A stretch of DNA of 64,000 nt from Phenylobacterium sp. Lineage in GTDB: Bacteria > Pseudomonadota > Alphaproteobacteria > Caulobacterales > Caulobacteraceae. This document shows, one piece after another, positions 28,901 through 38,566 of the stretch. The stretch covers positions 1 through 64,000 of the forward strand of contig NZ_JANXWD010000138.1 of assembly GCF_025351295.1 (NCBI RefSeq), in the 5' to 3' direction. The notes below the pieces were generated by a model. It was not told the origin of the DNA, did not search any database, and saw nothing but the letters and a program-made list of their open reading frames with translations. Position numbers and translations under genes: made by a program. The first letter of the stretch is position 1. Each line of letters opens with the position of its first letter.

Positions 28901-29560
28901 CTAACGGCGCGGAGCCGCCGCGGCCGCCGGCGCCGGCGCCTGGTCCAGCCGTTCGCGATCGAAGGCGAACTGGGTGATCTTGGCGTTCAGCGCGGTGGTC
29001 ACGGCGCCGGTGATGTCGCCCGCCGGGTTGGCCACCACGATGGCCTGGCGGTTCAGCAGCACCGAGCAGACCTTCTGCTGATAGACTTGGCTGATGAAGG
29101 GCTCCATCTCGTCGTAGACACGGCTGATCGCCTTGTCCCGGGTGGCCTCCATTTCGCGCTGGCGCTGCTGGGCCTTGCGCTGGAAGGCGCTGGCGCGGAC
29201 CTGGACGGCGGCGCCGCGCTGCTCGAAGGCGTCCTGCGCCAGGGTGGCGCGCTGGGCGTCCAGGGCCTTGGCGTCGGTCTCGATAGCGGTCTGCTCGGCG
29301 GTCAGCTCGGCGTTCACCTGGGCGGCCAGCTGCTGCAGGCGCGTCTGGACGTATTTGCCGACCGTCGAGGAAGCCAGGACCTGGTCCGGCGAAACCATAC
29401 ACAGGCCGGCGATGGGCGGGCCGTGCGTGACCTGGGGCGTCGGCCCGGCGGCGGGGGCGGCGGGCCGCGGGGCGGCGGGGGCCTGGGCAAGGGCGGCCGT
29501 GGCGCCGGAGAGCGCGAAAACCGAGGCGCAACCGGCCGCGGCGAGGGTCTTGAGGGTCAT
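28901..29560 (-). CDS. skp: OmpH/Skp family periplasmic chaperone
   Basis: A 219-aa protein, longer than E. coli Skp (about 160). Signal peptide 1-25 (TLAAAGCASVFALSGATAALA) is followed by a Pro/Ala-rich insert (26-50). Then comes a charged coiled-coil core from about 70 to 160 (QTRLQQLAAQVNAELTAEQT, then QRKAQQRQREMEATRDKAIS), the tentacle region. A Pro/Ala tail ends the protein. It keeps unfolded outer-membrane proteins soluble on the way to BAM. It starts 2 bp after the bamA stop, the usual bamA-skp pairing. Confidence 0.88.
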   Translation of the reverse strand: MTLKTLAAAGCASVFALSGATAALAQAPAAPRPAAPAAGPTPQVTHGPPIAGLCMVSPDQVLASSTVGKYVQTRLQQLAAQVNAELTAEQTAIETDAKALDAQRATLAQDAFEQRGAAVQVRASAFQRKAQQRQREMEATRDKAISRVYDEMEPFISQVYQQKVCSVLLNRQAIVVANPAGDITGAVTTALNAKITQFAFDRERLDQAPAPAAAAAPRR

Positions 29561-29562
29561 GT

Positions 29563-32001
29563 CTATTGGAACCTGGTTGAGGTGGAGAATCGGAAGGTTT
29601 CTTTTTGGTCGTAGGGCTGGTGGGCCAGGACCTTGCTGAAATCGAACCGGATCGGGCCCATGGGCGACTTCCAGAAGATGCTGATGCCGGCCGAGGCGCG
29701 CAGCGAAAGATCGTCACGAATGCAGGTGTTGCGCGTTCCGGGCGTCGCCAGATTGGGCAGCGTCATGGTCGGATCGGCCGGGTTGACGATAGTGGGGTTG
29801 GTGCAATCCACGTCGCCGGCGCGATAGTTGCGGTCGGCCTTGTCCAGCTTGCCCAGGGTGCCGAAATCGCTGAACAGCGCGGCCTTGATCCCATACTGGT
29901 CGGGCAGGAAGGTCGGCACGGTCAGCTCCACGGTGCCGATGGCATAGGCCTTGCCGCCCAGGGCGTCGGTCCGGCCCAGCGACAGGTCGCGCGGCCCGAT
30001 CCCGGCCGTCTGGAAGCCCCGGAAATCCAGGCCGCCCTTGTAGTAACGGTCGTTGATCCGCACCGTGTCGCCGGCCCAGCCGGTGACATAGCCGGTGAAC
30101 CCGGTGACCGAGAAGATGATGTCCTTGGTGAAGCCGTGGAACCAGCCGCCCTCGAGGTCGGTCTTGATATAGTTCACGTCGCCGCCCAGGCCGGCAACGT
30201 CCTGGTTGAAGTCGACGTAGAACCCGCGCGTCGGGTTCAGGTAGTCGTTGCGGCGGTCCCACCGCACGCCGTAGCCGATCGACGAGGTCAGCCGGCTGCC
30301 CACCTGGTCGCACAGCGCCGAGGACAGCACCTGGCCCTGGGTCGGGTCGCAAAGCAGGCCGTCGATCTGGATATCGTCCTGGCGCAGCGTGTAGCGCACG
30401 GCGCCGCGGATATCGATGCTGAGCGGGAAGCTGGCACGCAGCGTGGTGCCGAAGGTCGTGGTCTTGTAGGCCGAGTATTGCGACAGGTCGTAGCGGTAGC
30501 CGTAGACGTCGATGCCCGCCGCCACGTCGCGATCCAGGAACCGCGGCTCGGTGAACGAAAAGTCCAGCTGCTGGCGCAGCGACCCAACCGACACCCGCGC
30601 TCGTACGTCCTGGCCACGGCCACGGAAGTTGCGCTGGGTGATGCCCAGGTCCAGCACCAGCTGGTCGACCGACGAATAGCCCGCACTGAACGAGAGCTCG
30701 CCGGTCGGCTGCTCCTCGACCTTGACCTGCAACGCCGTGCGGTCCGGCGCCGAGCCCGGAATCTCGGTGATCTCGACGTTCTTGAAGAAGCCCAGCGCCC
30801 GGATCTGCCGCTTCGAGCGGTCGACAAGGGCGCGGTTGTAGGCGTCGCCTTCCACCACGCTCATTTCGCGGCGGATCACATAGTCCAGGGTCTGGGTGTT
30901 GCCGACCACGTCGATGCGGTCGACGTAGACGCGGGGCCCTTCGTTCACCTGGAAGGTCACGTCGACGACGCCCTTCTCGCGGTTCGGCACGTATTTCGGA
31001 CGCACGTCCACGAAGGCGAAGCCCGCCGCGCCGGCGGCGAAGGTCAGGGCGTCGGTCGACTCCTCGATCTTGGTGTCTTCGTAGAGCTGGCCCGACTTGA
31101 TCGGCACCAGGGCCTCAAGGACGGTCTTGTCCAGCTTCTGCAGCGTGGTCTCGACGCTGACCTTGCCGAACTTGTATTTCGGCCCCTCGTCGATCGTGTA
31201 GGTGATGACGAAGCCGTTCTTGTCCGGTGCCAGTTCCGCCACCGCCGAGGAGACGCGGAAGTCGTAGTAGCCGCGGTTGCGATAGTGCTTGCGCAGCTGC
31301 TCCTTGTCGTACTCCAGCCGGTCCGGGTCGTAGTTGGCGTTGTTCGAGAAGAATTTGTACCAGTGGGTCTCCTCGGTCACGACCACGTCGCGCAGGTCGT
31401 TGTCCGAGAAGGCGTGATTGCCCAGGAAGTTGACCGAGAGGATGCCGCTCTTCGGGCCCTCATCGATCTTGAAGATCAGGTCGACGCGCTTCTGCGGCAG
31501 TTCGATGATCTGCGGCGTCACATTGGCCGAGATGCGACCGGAGCGCCGATAGAGCTCGACGATTCGCTGGACGTCGCCCTGCACCTTGGAGCGGGTGAAG
31601 ATGCCGCGCGGGCGCACGGTCACCTCGTCGCGCAGCTTGTCTTCCTTGAGGCCATGATTCCCTTCGAAGATCACCCGGTTGATGATCGGGTTCTCCACCA
31701 CGGTGACGATCAGGTCTCCGTTCTGGAAGTCGATCTTCTCGTCCGAGAACAGGTCGGTGCGGGCCAGCGCCTTCAGCGCCAGGTCCAGCTTCGCCGAATC
31801 GATGGTCTCCCCCGGCTGCACCGGCAAGTACGAAATCACGGTCGACTGCTCGATCCGTTCGTTGCCCTGCACCAGAATCCGCTGGATCACCCCGCTCTGC
31901 ACCTGAGCGAAGGCCACGCCAGGCGCGACGAGTGCGGTCGAGCCCAACAACAGGGCAAGGCCGGTAGCAAGCGCGGCGCGAGAGACGCGGGTTTGAAACA
32001 T
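29563..32001 (-). CDS. bamA: Outer membrane protein assembly factor BamA
   Basis: An 812-aa protein. Signal peptide 1-32, then five POTRA domains (about 35-440) of which IQRILVQGNERIEQSTVISY is the first. After these comes a 16-strand Omp85 barrel. The surface-loop motif near residue 670 reads LDFRGFQTAGIGP (VRGF/Y-type). It inserts barrel proteins in the outer membrane. The C-terminus is TFRFSTSTRFQ: the last residue is Gln, with Phe one before, instead of the usual terminal aromatic. It is directly downstream of rseP (29 bp) and upstream of skp. Confidence 0.97.
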   Translation of the reverse strand: MFQTRVSRAALATGLALLLGSTALVAPGVAFAQVQSGVIQRILVQGNERIEQSTVISYLPVQPGETIDSAKLDLALKALARTDLFSDEKIDFQNGDLIVTVVENPIINRVIFEGNHGLKEDKLRDEVTVRPRGIFTRSKVQGDVQRIVELYRRSGRISANVTPQIIELPQKRVDLIFKIDEGPKSGILSVNFLGNHAFSDNDLRDVVVTEETHWYKFFSNNANYDPDRLEYDKEQLRKHYRNRGYYDFRVSSAVAELAPDKNGFVITYTIDEGPKYKFGKVSVETTLQKLDKTVLEALVPIKSGQLYEDTKIEESTDALTFAAGAAGFAFVDVRPKYVPNREKGVVDVTFQVNEGPRVYVDRIDVVGNTQTLDYVIRREMSVVEGDAYNRALVDRSKRQIRALGFFKNVEITEIPGSAPDRTALQVKVEEQPTGELSFSAGYSSVDQLVLDLGITQRNFRGRGQDVRARVSVGSLRQQLDFSFTEPRFLDRDVAAGIDVYGYRYDLSQYSAYKTTTFGTTLRASFPLSIDIRGAVRYTLRQDDIQIDGLLCDPTQGQVLSSALCDQVGSRLTSSIGYGVRWDRRNDYLNPTRGFYVDFNQDVAGLGGDVNYIKTDLEGGWFHGFTKDIIFSVTGFTGYVTGWAGDTVRINDRYYKGGLDFRGFQTAGIGPRDLSLGRTDALGGKAYAIGTVELTVPTFLPDQYGIKAALFSDFGTLGKLDKADRNYRAGDVDCTNPTIVNPADPTMTLPNLATPGTRNTCIRDDLSLRASAGISIFWKSPMGPIRFDFSKVLAHQPYDQKETFRFSTSTRFQ

Positions 32002-32030
32002 CGAATCAGCCGTTTGAGGGACGTACGGGC

Positions 32031-33245
32031 CTAGGAGAATAGGCGACCGAACAAATTGAACACACGCAGGCGCTGCAAGTCGTTCCAGGTGGCGAACAAC
32101 ATCAATCCGAGAACGAGTGCAAGGCCCACGCGGTACCCTGCCGCCTGAACCTTGGCGGCAAGAGGGCGCCTCGTAACGGCTTCGTAGCCGTAGAACAACA
32201 GATGGCCGCCATCCAGCACCGGAACCGGCAGCAGGTTCATGAACCCGATGCCCACCGAGATCACCCCGGCCAACTCGAACAGCGTGATGACGCCGTTCAG
32301 GGCGAAGGTGGCCAGGTTGGGCGAGACCTCGGCCGCCTTCTTGGCCAGGTCTCCGGACAGCTGGGCCATGCCCAGGGGGCCGGCCAGCTGGTCGGCGTTC
32401 TCGCGACCGGCGAACAGGCGGCCGACGTAGGTGATCGTCGTGGTGATGGTCCCGACGGTCCGGTCCACGCCGCCGACGATCGCCTGCGGCAGGTTGTAGT
32501 GCCGGATGCCGATATCGCTGCGCCGGGTGATCTGACCCAGGCCCAGCTTGCCCAGCTTCTGCGGCCGGCCCAGGTTGTCTATGATGATCCCGCGCCGGGG
32601 CGTGGCCGTCAGGGTCACCTGCTGGGGTCCGCGCTGGACCAGGAAATTCATCGGCGTGCCGGTGCTCAGCACGACCTTGCGGGTCAGGGCGGAGAAGCTG
32701 TCGATGGACTTGCCGTCCACCTGCAGGATCACGTCACCCTTGTGGAAGCCCGCCTGCTCGGCCGGGCTGCCGCGCTCGACGCTGTCGATCCGGCCCGTGC
32801 CGGTCGGCTCGCCCAGCGTCAGCAGCAGGGTGGCGAAGATGGTGATGGCCAGCAGGAAGTTTGCGACCGGCCCCCCCGCCACGATCAGCGCCCGCTGCCA
32901 GATCGGCTTGAAGTGGAAATAGCGGTTGATCTCCGCGCCCCGGCCCTCGTCGATCAGCTGCCGGCGCATCGCCGCCAGGTCCTCGGCGTCGGGGATGCTG
33001 GCGGCGTTCTCGTCGCCGGCGAAGCGCACGTAGCCGCCGATCGGCAGCCAGCCGATTCGCCATTCCACGCCGGACTTGTCGGTCCAATGGGCGATGGCGC
33101 TGCCGAAGCCGATCGAGAACCGGTCGATCTTGGTGCCCAGCGCCTTGGCCGCCAGGAAGTGACCCAGCTCATGAATCGTGACGACCATGCCCAGCACGAG
33201 CAGGAACGGGATCACGTAGAACGCCAGGTTCATCAGCAGCGGCAT
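32031..33245 (-). CDS. rseP: Site-2 intramembrane metalloprotease RseP
   Basis: A 404-aa multi-pass inner-membrane protein. The zinc-binding HExxH is in TIHELGHFLAAK (H25, E26, H29), and the third ligand is in NLLPVPVLDGGHLLF. One recognisable periplasmic PDZ domain lies between (VERGSPAEQAGFHKGDVILQ). Site-2 proteases clip transmembrane substrates such as anti-sigma factors or remnant signal peptides. It is flanked by dxr and bamA, the standard order. Confidence 0.95.
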   Translation of the reverse strand: MPLLMNLAFYVIPFLLVLGMVVTIHELGHFLAAKALGTKIDRFSIGFGSAIAHWTDKSGVEWRIGWLPIGGYVRFAGDENAASIPDAEDLAAMRRQLIDEGRGAEINRYFHFKPIWQRALIVAGGPVANFLLAITIFATLLLTLGEPTGTGRIDSVERGSPAEQAGFHKGDVILQVDGKSIDSFSALTRKVVLSTGTPMNFLVQRGPQQVTLTATPRRGIIIDNLGRPQKLGKLGLGQITRRSDIGIRHYNLPQAIVGGVDRTVGTITTTITYVGRLFAGRENADQLAGPLGMAQLSGDLAKKAAEVSPNLATFALNGVITLFELAGVISVGIGFMNLLPVPVLDGGHLLFYGYEAVTRRPLAAKVQAAGYRVGLALVLGLMLFATWNDLQRLRVFNLFGRLFS

Positions 33246-33262
33246 GGGGCGGGTCTACTCCG

Positions 33263-34459
33263 TCAGGCGGCGGCGAGGCCGATCACGACCTCATCCGCCA
33301 CGCGCCGAGCCTCGGCGTCGGTGTTTCGGGCGCTCTCGACGGGATCGTTGTCGAGGACGGCAGGGGTCGCCGCGCGATCCATGCGTTCCAGAGTCTCCGC
33401 AACCACGTTGGGGATATCGAGAAAGCGGATGCGTCGGTCAAGGAAAGCCGCCACGGCGCGCTCGTTGGCCGCATTCATCGCCGCCGGCGCCCGGCCCCCC
33501 CTGGCCAGTGCCTGCTTGGCGATGGAGAGCGACGGAAACCTCTGTGGATCGGGGTGCTGGAAGGTCAGCGGCCCCGCCGTCACCAGGTCAAGCCTGGGCG
33601 CGGGCCAAGGCAGCCGGTCGGGCCAGGCGAAGGCGCAGGCGATCGGCGGACGCATGTCCGGCGGCCCCAGCTGGGCCAGCGTCGAGCCGTCGGCATATTC
33701 CACCAGGCTGTGGATGATCTGCTGAGGGTGAACCAGGACCTCGATCCGCTCCGGCGGCATGGCAAACAGGTAGGCGGCCTCGATCACCTCGAGGCCCTTG
33801 TTCATCATGGTCGCCGAATCGATCGAAATCTTGGCGCCCATCGAGAAGTTGGGGTGGGCCAGCGCCTGTTCCCGCGTCGCCGCCGCCATCTGGGCGTGGG
33901 TGGCGTCCCGGAACGGGCCGCCCGAAGAGGTAAGGATCAGGCGCGACACCTGGCCGGCGAGGGCCGGGTCCAGCACCTGGAAGATCGCCGAATGCTCCGA
34001 ATCGACCGGGATCACCGCCCCGCCCGCCAGCTTGGCGGTCCTCAGCAGGGACGGCCCGGCGCAGACCAGGCTCTCCTTGTTGGCGAGCGCGACTATCGCA
34101 CCGGCCTTGGCCGCCGCCAGGGTCGGCGCCAGGCCCGCGAAGCCGACGATGGCCGACATCACCCACTGGACCTCGGCCGCGGCCACATCGGTCACCGCCT
34201 GGGCGCCGGCCGCCGTGCGGATGCCGGACCCCTGCAACCGCTCGCGCAGCTCCGGCAGCGCGGCCTCGTCCTCGATCACCGCCACCTGTGGACGCCAGCG
34301 CAGCGCCTGCTCGGCCAGCCGCGCGGCGTTGCGGCCGGCGGTCAGCGCGAATATCTCGACCTCGACCCCGGCCAGTTCGAACAGCTCCAGCGTCGACATC
34401 CCGATGGAGCCGGTGGAGCCCAGGACGCTGACCGTGCGCGGCAGATTCAATGTCCCCAT
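33263..34459 (-). CDS. dxr: 1-deoxy-D-xylulose 5-phosphate reductoisomerase
   Basis: A 398-aa protein from ATG 34459 ([20 protein letters not shown]), overlapping the cdsA 3' end by 13 bp. NADPH-binding VLGSTGSIG opens the Rossmann domain. [22 protein letters not shown] with the metal-site Asp/Glu, TSSGGPFRD and [16 protein letters not shown] are family motifs. It makes 2-C-methylerythritol 4-phosphate, the committed step of the non-mevalonate isoprenoid route, which also feeds the adjacent uppS. Confidence 0.97.
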   Translation of the reverse strand: MGTLNLPRTVSVLGSTGSIGMSTLELFELAGVEVEIFALTAGRNAARLAEQALRWRPQVAVIEDEAALPELRERLQGSGIRTAAGAQAVTDVAAAEVQWVMSAIVGFAGLAPTLAAAKAGAIVALANKESLVCAGPSLLRTAKLAGGAVIPVDSEHSAIFQVLDPALAGQVSRLILTSSGGPFRDATHAQMAAATREQALAHPNFSMGAKISIDSATMMNKGLEVIEAAYLFAMPPERIEVLVHPQQIIHSLVEYADGSTLAQLGPPDMRPPIACAFAWPDRLPWPAPRLDLVTAGPLTFQHPDPQRFPSLSIAKQALARGGRAPAAMNAANERAVAAFLDRRIRFLDIPNVVAETLERMDRAATPAVLDNDPVESARNTDAEARRVADEVVIGLAAA

Positions 34460-35325
34460 CCCAAATGGTTGGCCAGCCGCAGCGCGGCCATCACCACCAC
34501 AGCAAACATCAGGCCATCGACCCGGTCGAGCAAGCCGCCATGACCGGGGATCAGATCCCCCGAATCCTTGACCCCGAACCGCCGCTTCAGCGCCGATTCC
34601 CACAGGTCGCCGGCCATGGTCGCCAGGCCCACCGCAAGGCCGATGAGGGCGGCGGCAAAGACGTTGAGTTCAAAGGGGCGCAGGATCGGCCAGACCCCCT
34701 GCAGGAGGTCGGGAAGCGTCTCCACGCCGACCGCCGCGAGGGTCGCCGCGAGCAGGCCGCCGAAAAAGCCCGACCAGGTCTTGTTGGGCGAGAACCGGGG
34801 CCAAAGCTTGGGCCCTTTCAGGATGCTGCCGACCGCGAATGCTCCGATGTCCGCGCCCCAGGTCGCGGCGAATAGCATCATCATCCACCACTCGCCCTGG
34901 TTGGTGCCGCGCAGCCAGACTAGGCAGAGCGCCGCCGGCGCGATGTAGAGCACGCCGTAGGCGGCGTCCGCCGGGCGCTCCGCGACGCCCCGCGCGACGA
35001 CAGCCGCGGCGGCGGCTGAAGCCAGGATCGCCGCCCACGCCCAGTGGAAGTGTCCGCGGTAACCCACGAAAACCGCTATCAGAACCGCCGCCGCCACCGC
35101 CGCCGCCACCCGGGTCGGCGAGACCGGCGCGCTCATCCCGCCCCACTCGATAGCCAGCAGGGCCACGCCGATGGCGATCAGCACCAGATAGGGCCAGCCG
35201 CCGAACCACGTCGCCGCCAGGGCGGCAGGTCCGATCACCGCGGCCGACGCAACGCGCAGGCCGAGGTTGGACCAATCGAACCGCTTAGCCGGCGGCGAGG
35301 ACGTCATCGGCAACGTTTGCGCCAT
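34447..35325 (-). CDS. cdsA: Phosphatidate cytidylyltransferase
   Basis: A 292-aa multi-pass inner-membrane enzyme that makes CDP-diacylglycerol from phosphatidate and CTP. It has about seven or eight hydrophobic helices and the CDS signature near the C-terminus, [20 protein letters not shown] followed by GLLDRVDG, with [20 protein letters not shown] earlier. The start at 35325 has an AGG ribosome site; ATG 35307 is also possible. It overlaps the uppS 3' end by 41 bp and the dxr start by 13 bp. Confidence 0.95.
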   Translation of the reverse strand: MAQTLPMTSSPPAKRFDWSNLGLRVASAAVIGPAALAATWFGGWPYLVLIAIGVALLAIEWGGMSAPVSPTRVAAAVAAAVLIAVFVGYRGHFHWAWAAILASAAAAAVVARGVAERPADAAYGVLYIAPAALCLVWLRGTNQGEWWMMMLFAATWGADIGAFAVGSILKGPKLWPRFSPNKTWSGFFGGLLAATLAAVGVETLPDLLQGVWPILRPFELNVFAAALIGLAVGLATMAGDLWESALKRRFGVKDSGDLIPGHGGLLDRVDGLMFAVVVMAALRLANHLGWGH

Positions 35326-36061
35326 AGCGCCTGTCCCGGGTGGCGAATTCCGCCAGCGCCGCCTTCAGGTGCTCCTCGCCGTAGTCGGGCCAGAGCACGT
35401 CCTGGAACACCAGTTCCGCATAGGCCGCTTCCCAGAGCAGGAAGTTCGACAGCCGCTGTTCCCCCGACGGCCGCACGATCACATCCGGCGCCGGCGCGCC
35501 GGAGGTGGCCAGCAGGCCGGCGAACATCGCCTCGTCGAGGTCGGCGGGGGACTTGCGTCCGGCCGCCACCTCCTCGGCGAAGGCCCGCGCCGCGTCGGCG
35601 ATGTCGGCCTGGCCGCCGTAGTTGAAGGCGATGTTGAGGTGGAAGGCGCGGTTGCGGTCGGTGCGGACCTGGGCGTCCTCCACCAGCCGCACCAACTCCT
35701 TCGACAGCCCCTCGCGCCGGCCGATGACCCGGACCCGCACGCCCTCGCGCTCCAGGCGGCCGATGTCGCTCTCGAAATAGCGCTTCGGCAGGGCCATCAG
35801 CTCGGCGACCTCGGCCGCGGGCCGGCTCCAGTTCTCGGTGGAAAAGCCGAACACCGTCAGCCAGCCGATGCCCAGGCCCGGCGCCGCCGACACCGTGCGC
35901 TTCAGCGCCTCGACCCCGGCGCGGTGGCCTAGCGATCGCGGCAGGCCCCGCTGCTTCGCCCAGCGGCCGTTGCCATCCATGACGATCGCCACGTGCAGGA
36001 GCCGTTCAGACCCTTCTGACGTAGACGAACCCGCGAACGGTAACTTCTCGGCGGCGGCCAT
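35285..36061 (-). CDS. uppS: Undecaprenyl (isoprenyl) diphosphate synthase
   Basis: A 258-aa cis-prenyltransferase. The active-site Asp is in HVAIVMDGNGRWAKQRGLPR. FGFSTENWSRP and the C-terminal IVRPSGEQRLSNFLLWEAAY are signatures. About 20 N-terminal residues precede the domain. It elongates farnesyl diphosphate to C55-PP, the carrier lipid for peptidoglycan and polysaccharide. Its 3' end overlaps cdsA. It lies in the ribosome-recycling to BamA operon. Confidence 0.97.
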   Translation of the reverse strand: MAAAEKLPFAGSSTSEGSERLLHVAIVMDGNGRWAKQRGLPRSLGHRAGVEALKRTVSAAPGLGIGWLTVFGFSTENWSRPAAEVAELMALPKRYFESDIGRLEREGVRVRVIGRREGLSKELVRLVEDAQVRTDRNRAFHLNIAFNYGGQADIADAARAFAEEVAAGRKSPADLDEAMFAGLLATSGAPAPDVIVRPSGEQRLSNFLLWEAAYAELVFQDVLWPDYGEEHLKAALAEFATRDRRYGANVADDVLAAG

Positions 36062-36087
36062 AACTGAGCGAAAATCCTGCGCGAGCT

Positions 36088-36654
36088 TCAGACGTGCATG
36101 ATCTCTTGTTCTTTTGTTTTCAAGGCTTCGTCCACGCGCCTGATGGCTTCGTCGGTGATCTTCTGCACCTCGGTCTCCATGCGCTTCTCCTCGTCCTCGC
36201 CGATGACGCCGTCCTTCTTGGCCCGGCGGCAGTCCTCGTTGGCGTCGCGACGGATGTTGCGGACGGCGACGCGCTGCTGCTCGGCGTACTTTCCGGCCAG
36301 CTTGGCGAGGTCCTTGCGCCGTTCCTCGGTGAGCGGGGGGATCGGCAGGCGCAGCGTGGTGCCGTCCACGACCGGGTTCAGCCCCAGGTCCGACGAGCGG
36401 ATCGCCTTCTCCACCGAGATCACCAGGGCCCGGTCCCAGACGCTGACCGTGATCATCCGCGGCTCGGGGACGCTGACCGCCCCCACCTGGTTGATCGGCA
36501 CCGACGAGCCGTAGGCGTCGACCCTGATCTGGTCCAGCAGGCCGGCGTTGGCCCGGCCGGTGCGCAGGGAGGCGAACTCGTCCATCAGCGCGCCGACGGA
36601 CTTGTCCATGCGCTCCTTGTACTTCGAAAGCACCGGCTTCTCGGTCGTGGCCAT
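36088..36654 (-). CDS. frr: Ribosome-recycling factor
   Basis: A 188-aa protein from ATG 36654 (MATTEKPVLSKYKERMDKSV). The three-helix bundle and small domain are typical: FASLRTGRANAGLLDQIRVDAYG, INQVGAVSVPEPRMITVSVWD, LNPVVDGTTLRLPIPPLTEERR, and VAVRNIRRDANEDCRRAKKD. With EF-G it splits post-termination ribosomes. It lies between pyrH (40 bp) and uppS (26 bp). Confidence 0.97.
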   Translation of the reverse strand: MATTEKPVLSKYKERMDKSVGALMDEFASLRTGRANAGLLDQIRVDAYGSSVPINQVGAVSVPEPRMITVSVWDRALVISVEKAIRSSDLGLNPVVDGTTLRLPIPPLTEERRKDLAKLAGKYAEQQRVAVRNIRRDANEDCRRAKKDGVIGEDEEKRMETEVQKITDEAIRRVDEALKTKEQEIMHV

Positions 36655-36694
36655 GGCGGCGTCTCCGTCTTGACGTCTCTGGGGACTGTAGGCT

Positions 36695-37432
36695 TCAGGC
36701 GATGGTCGTGAAGACGCCCTCACCCTTCAGCACTTTCAACAGATTGCCCCGTTCGCGGATATTGAACACCACGATCGGGATGTGATTGTTGCGCATCAGG
36801 CTGACCGCGGAGGCGTCCATGACCTTCAGGTCCTGGCCCAGCACGTCCTGATAGCTCAGGGTGTCATACCGCTTGGCGGCAGGATCCTTCTTGGGATCGG
36901 CCGTGTAGACGCCGTCGACGCTGGTGCCCTTGAACAGGGCGTCACAGCCCATCTCGGCGGCGCGCAGGGCGGCCGGGGTGTCGGTGGTGAAGAACGGCGC
37001 GCCCAGGCCGGCGGCGAAGATCACCACCCGGCCCTTTTCCAGGTGCCGCAGTGCGCGGCGGCGGATGTAGGGCTCGCAGACCGCCTCCATCGGGATCGCC
37101 GACTGCACGCGGGTGAAGACGCCGATCTTCTCCAGCGAAGCCTGCAGCGCCAGCGCGTTCATCACCGTGGCCAGCATGCCCATGTAGTCGGCGCTGGCCC
37201 GCTCCATCCCGGCCTCGGCCAGGGCCGCGCCGCGGAAGATGTTGCCGCCGCCCACGACGACACAGACCTGGATGCCCGCCTGGATCACCTGGGCGATCTC
37301 CTCTGAGACCGCCGCCAGGGTCTTGGGGTCGATCCCGAAGCTGTCACCGCCGACGCCGGCTTCCCCAGAGAGCTTGAGGAGGATGCGCTTGAAGCGGGGC
37401 ACATTCTTTTCGGTCAATTGGACTGCGGCCAT
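36695..37432 (-). CDS. pyrH: UMP kinase
   Basis: A 245-aa amino-acid-kinase-fold protein from ATG 37432. [17 protein letters not shown] holds the N-terminal Lys and glycine loop; [39 protein letters not shown] and [17 protein letters not shown] are conserved. It phosphorylates UMP to UDP. It lies after tsf, separated by a strong hairpin at 37471-37501, and before frr. Confidence 0.97.
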   Translation of the reverse strand: MAAVQLTEKNVPRFKRILLKLSGEAGVGGDSFGIDPKTLAAVSEEIAQVIQAGIQVCVVVGGGNIFRGAALAEAGMERASADYMGMLATVMNALALQASLEKIGVFTRVQSAIPMEAVCEPYIRRRALRHLEKGRVVIFAAGLGAPFFTTDTPAALRAAEMGCDALFKGTSVDGVYTADPKKDPAAKRYDTLSYQDVLGQDLKVMDASAVSLMRNNHIPIVVFNIRERGNLLKVLKGEGVFTTIA

Positions 37433-37470
37433 CGGTGAGTCCTGAAAGCAAGCGGGGAGAACATACAGCA

Positions 37471-37501
37471 AGGGCGCGGCGCGTCGAATGCGCCGCGCCC
37501 T
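37471..37501 (-). terminator. Hairpin between tsf and pyrH
   Basis: A perfect 12-bp GC-rich stem (37471-37482 with 37490-37501) closes a 7-base loop. On the minus strand it is followed by TTGCTG, not a T-run. It could be a partial terminator that lowers pyrH relative to tsf, or an RNA-stability element protecting the rpsB-tsf message. Confidence 0.55.
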
Positions 37502-37523
37502 CTGGGAAGTCAGGCCGGAAAGG

Positions 37524-38462
37524 CTAGGACTTGCCGGTCATCGACGCCACTTCAGCGGCGAAATCGTCGACCTTCTTCTCCACGCCCTCGCCCAGGGCGA
37601 AGCGCACGAAGCCCTTCACCGTCACCGGCGAGCCGAGGTCCTTGGCCGTGTCAGCCACTAGTTGCTCTATGGTCTTGTCGGGATCCATCACGAAGGGCTG
37701 CTTCAGCAGCACGACCTCTTCCTGCCACTTGCGGATCCGGCCCTCGACCATCTTCTCGGCGATCTCGCGGGGCTTGCCCGATTCGACCGCCATCTGGGTC
37801 TGGATCTCGCGCTCCTTGGCCACCACCGCCGGGTCCAGCTCGCTGGTGTCCAGCGCCAGTGGCGGGGTCGGGGTGCCCGCTACGTGCAGGGCGATGCGGC
37901 GCGCCACCTCCTTCAGCGTCGCCTGGTCGCCGGCGCCTTCCAGCGCCACCAGCACGGCCAGCTTGCCGACGTCGTCGGCTTCCTTGTTGTGCAGATAGAG
38001 CGCAACGGCCCCTTGGCCGACCGAAAGGCGAGCCGAACGGCGCACGCGCATGTTCTCGCCGATCGTGGCGACCAGGTTGGTGACCTTCTCGCCCACGGTC
38101 TCGCCTGAGGCGGTCTTGGCCGCGGTGATCGCGTCCACGTCGCCGTCCACGCCCAGCGCGATCTCCGCGATGTCGCGCGCGGCGCCCTGGAACGTCGCGT
38201 TCTTCGAGACGAAGTCGGTCTCGGCGTTCAGCTCGATGACCACGCCGGTCTTGCCGTCCTGGCTCACCTTGCCGGCCACCAGGCCTTCGGCCGCGGCGCG
38301 GTCGGCCTTCTTGGCGGCCTTGGCCAGGCCCTTGGTGCGCAGCCAGTCCATGGCCGCGTCCATGTTGCCGTCGGTTTCCACCAGCGCCTTCTTGCAGTCC
38401 ATCATGCCAACGCCGGATTTTTCGCGCAGGTCCTTGACCAGCGCAGCGGTGATTTCCGCCAT
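37524..38462 (-). CDS. tsf: Elongation factor Ts
   Basis: A 312-aa protein. The UBA-like N-terminus [20 protein letters not shown] and [21 protein letters not shown] are the EF-Ts signatures. The [10 protein letters not shown] core motif and two core subdomains follow, then the C-terminal [18 protein letters not shown] segment. It exchanges nucleotide on EF-Tu. It is downstream of rpsB by 104 bp, the universal pairing. Confidence 0.97.
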   Translation of the reverse strand: MAEITAALVKDLREKSGVGMMDCKKALVETDGNMDAAMDWLRTKGLAKAAKKADRAAAEGLVAGKVSQDGKTGVVIELNAETDFVSKNATFQGAARDIAEIALGVDGDVDAITAAKTASGETVGEKVTNLVATIGENMRVRRSARLSVGQGAVALYLHNKEADDVGKLAVLVALEGAGDQATLKEVARRIALHVAGTPTPPLALDTSELDPAVVAKEREIQTQMAVESGKPREIAEKMVEGRIRKWQEEVVLLKQPFVMDPDKTIEQLVADTAKDLGSPVTVKGFVRFALGEGVEKKVDDFAAEVASMTGKS

Positions 38463-38566
38463 GGTCAGCTCCTTCAGGGTGTTTGAATCACGCCGGTCCC
38501 CTGGATGGGAACCGCCGTCGGGGTCAGGTGTCGGCCGGACGCGAACGGCGCCCGGCCGGCCAGTTG

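Noticed and set aside
29605-32034. 809-codon plus-strand frame over bamA
   Set aside because: Antisense shadow; bamA has a signal peptide, POTRA domains and a barrel on the minus strand.
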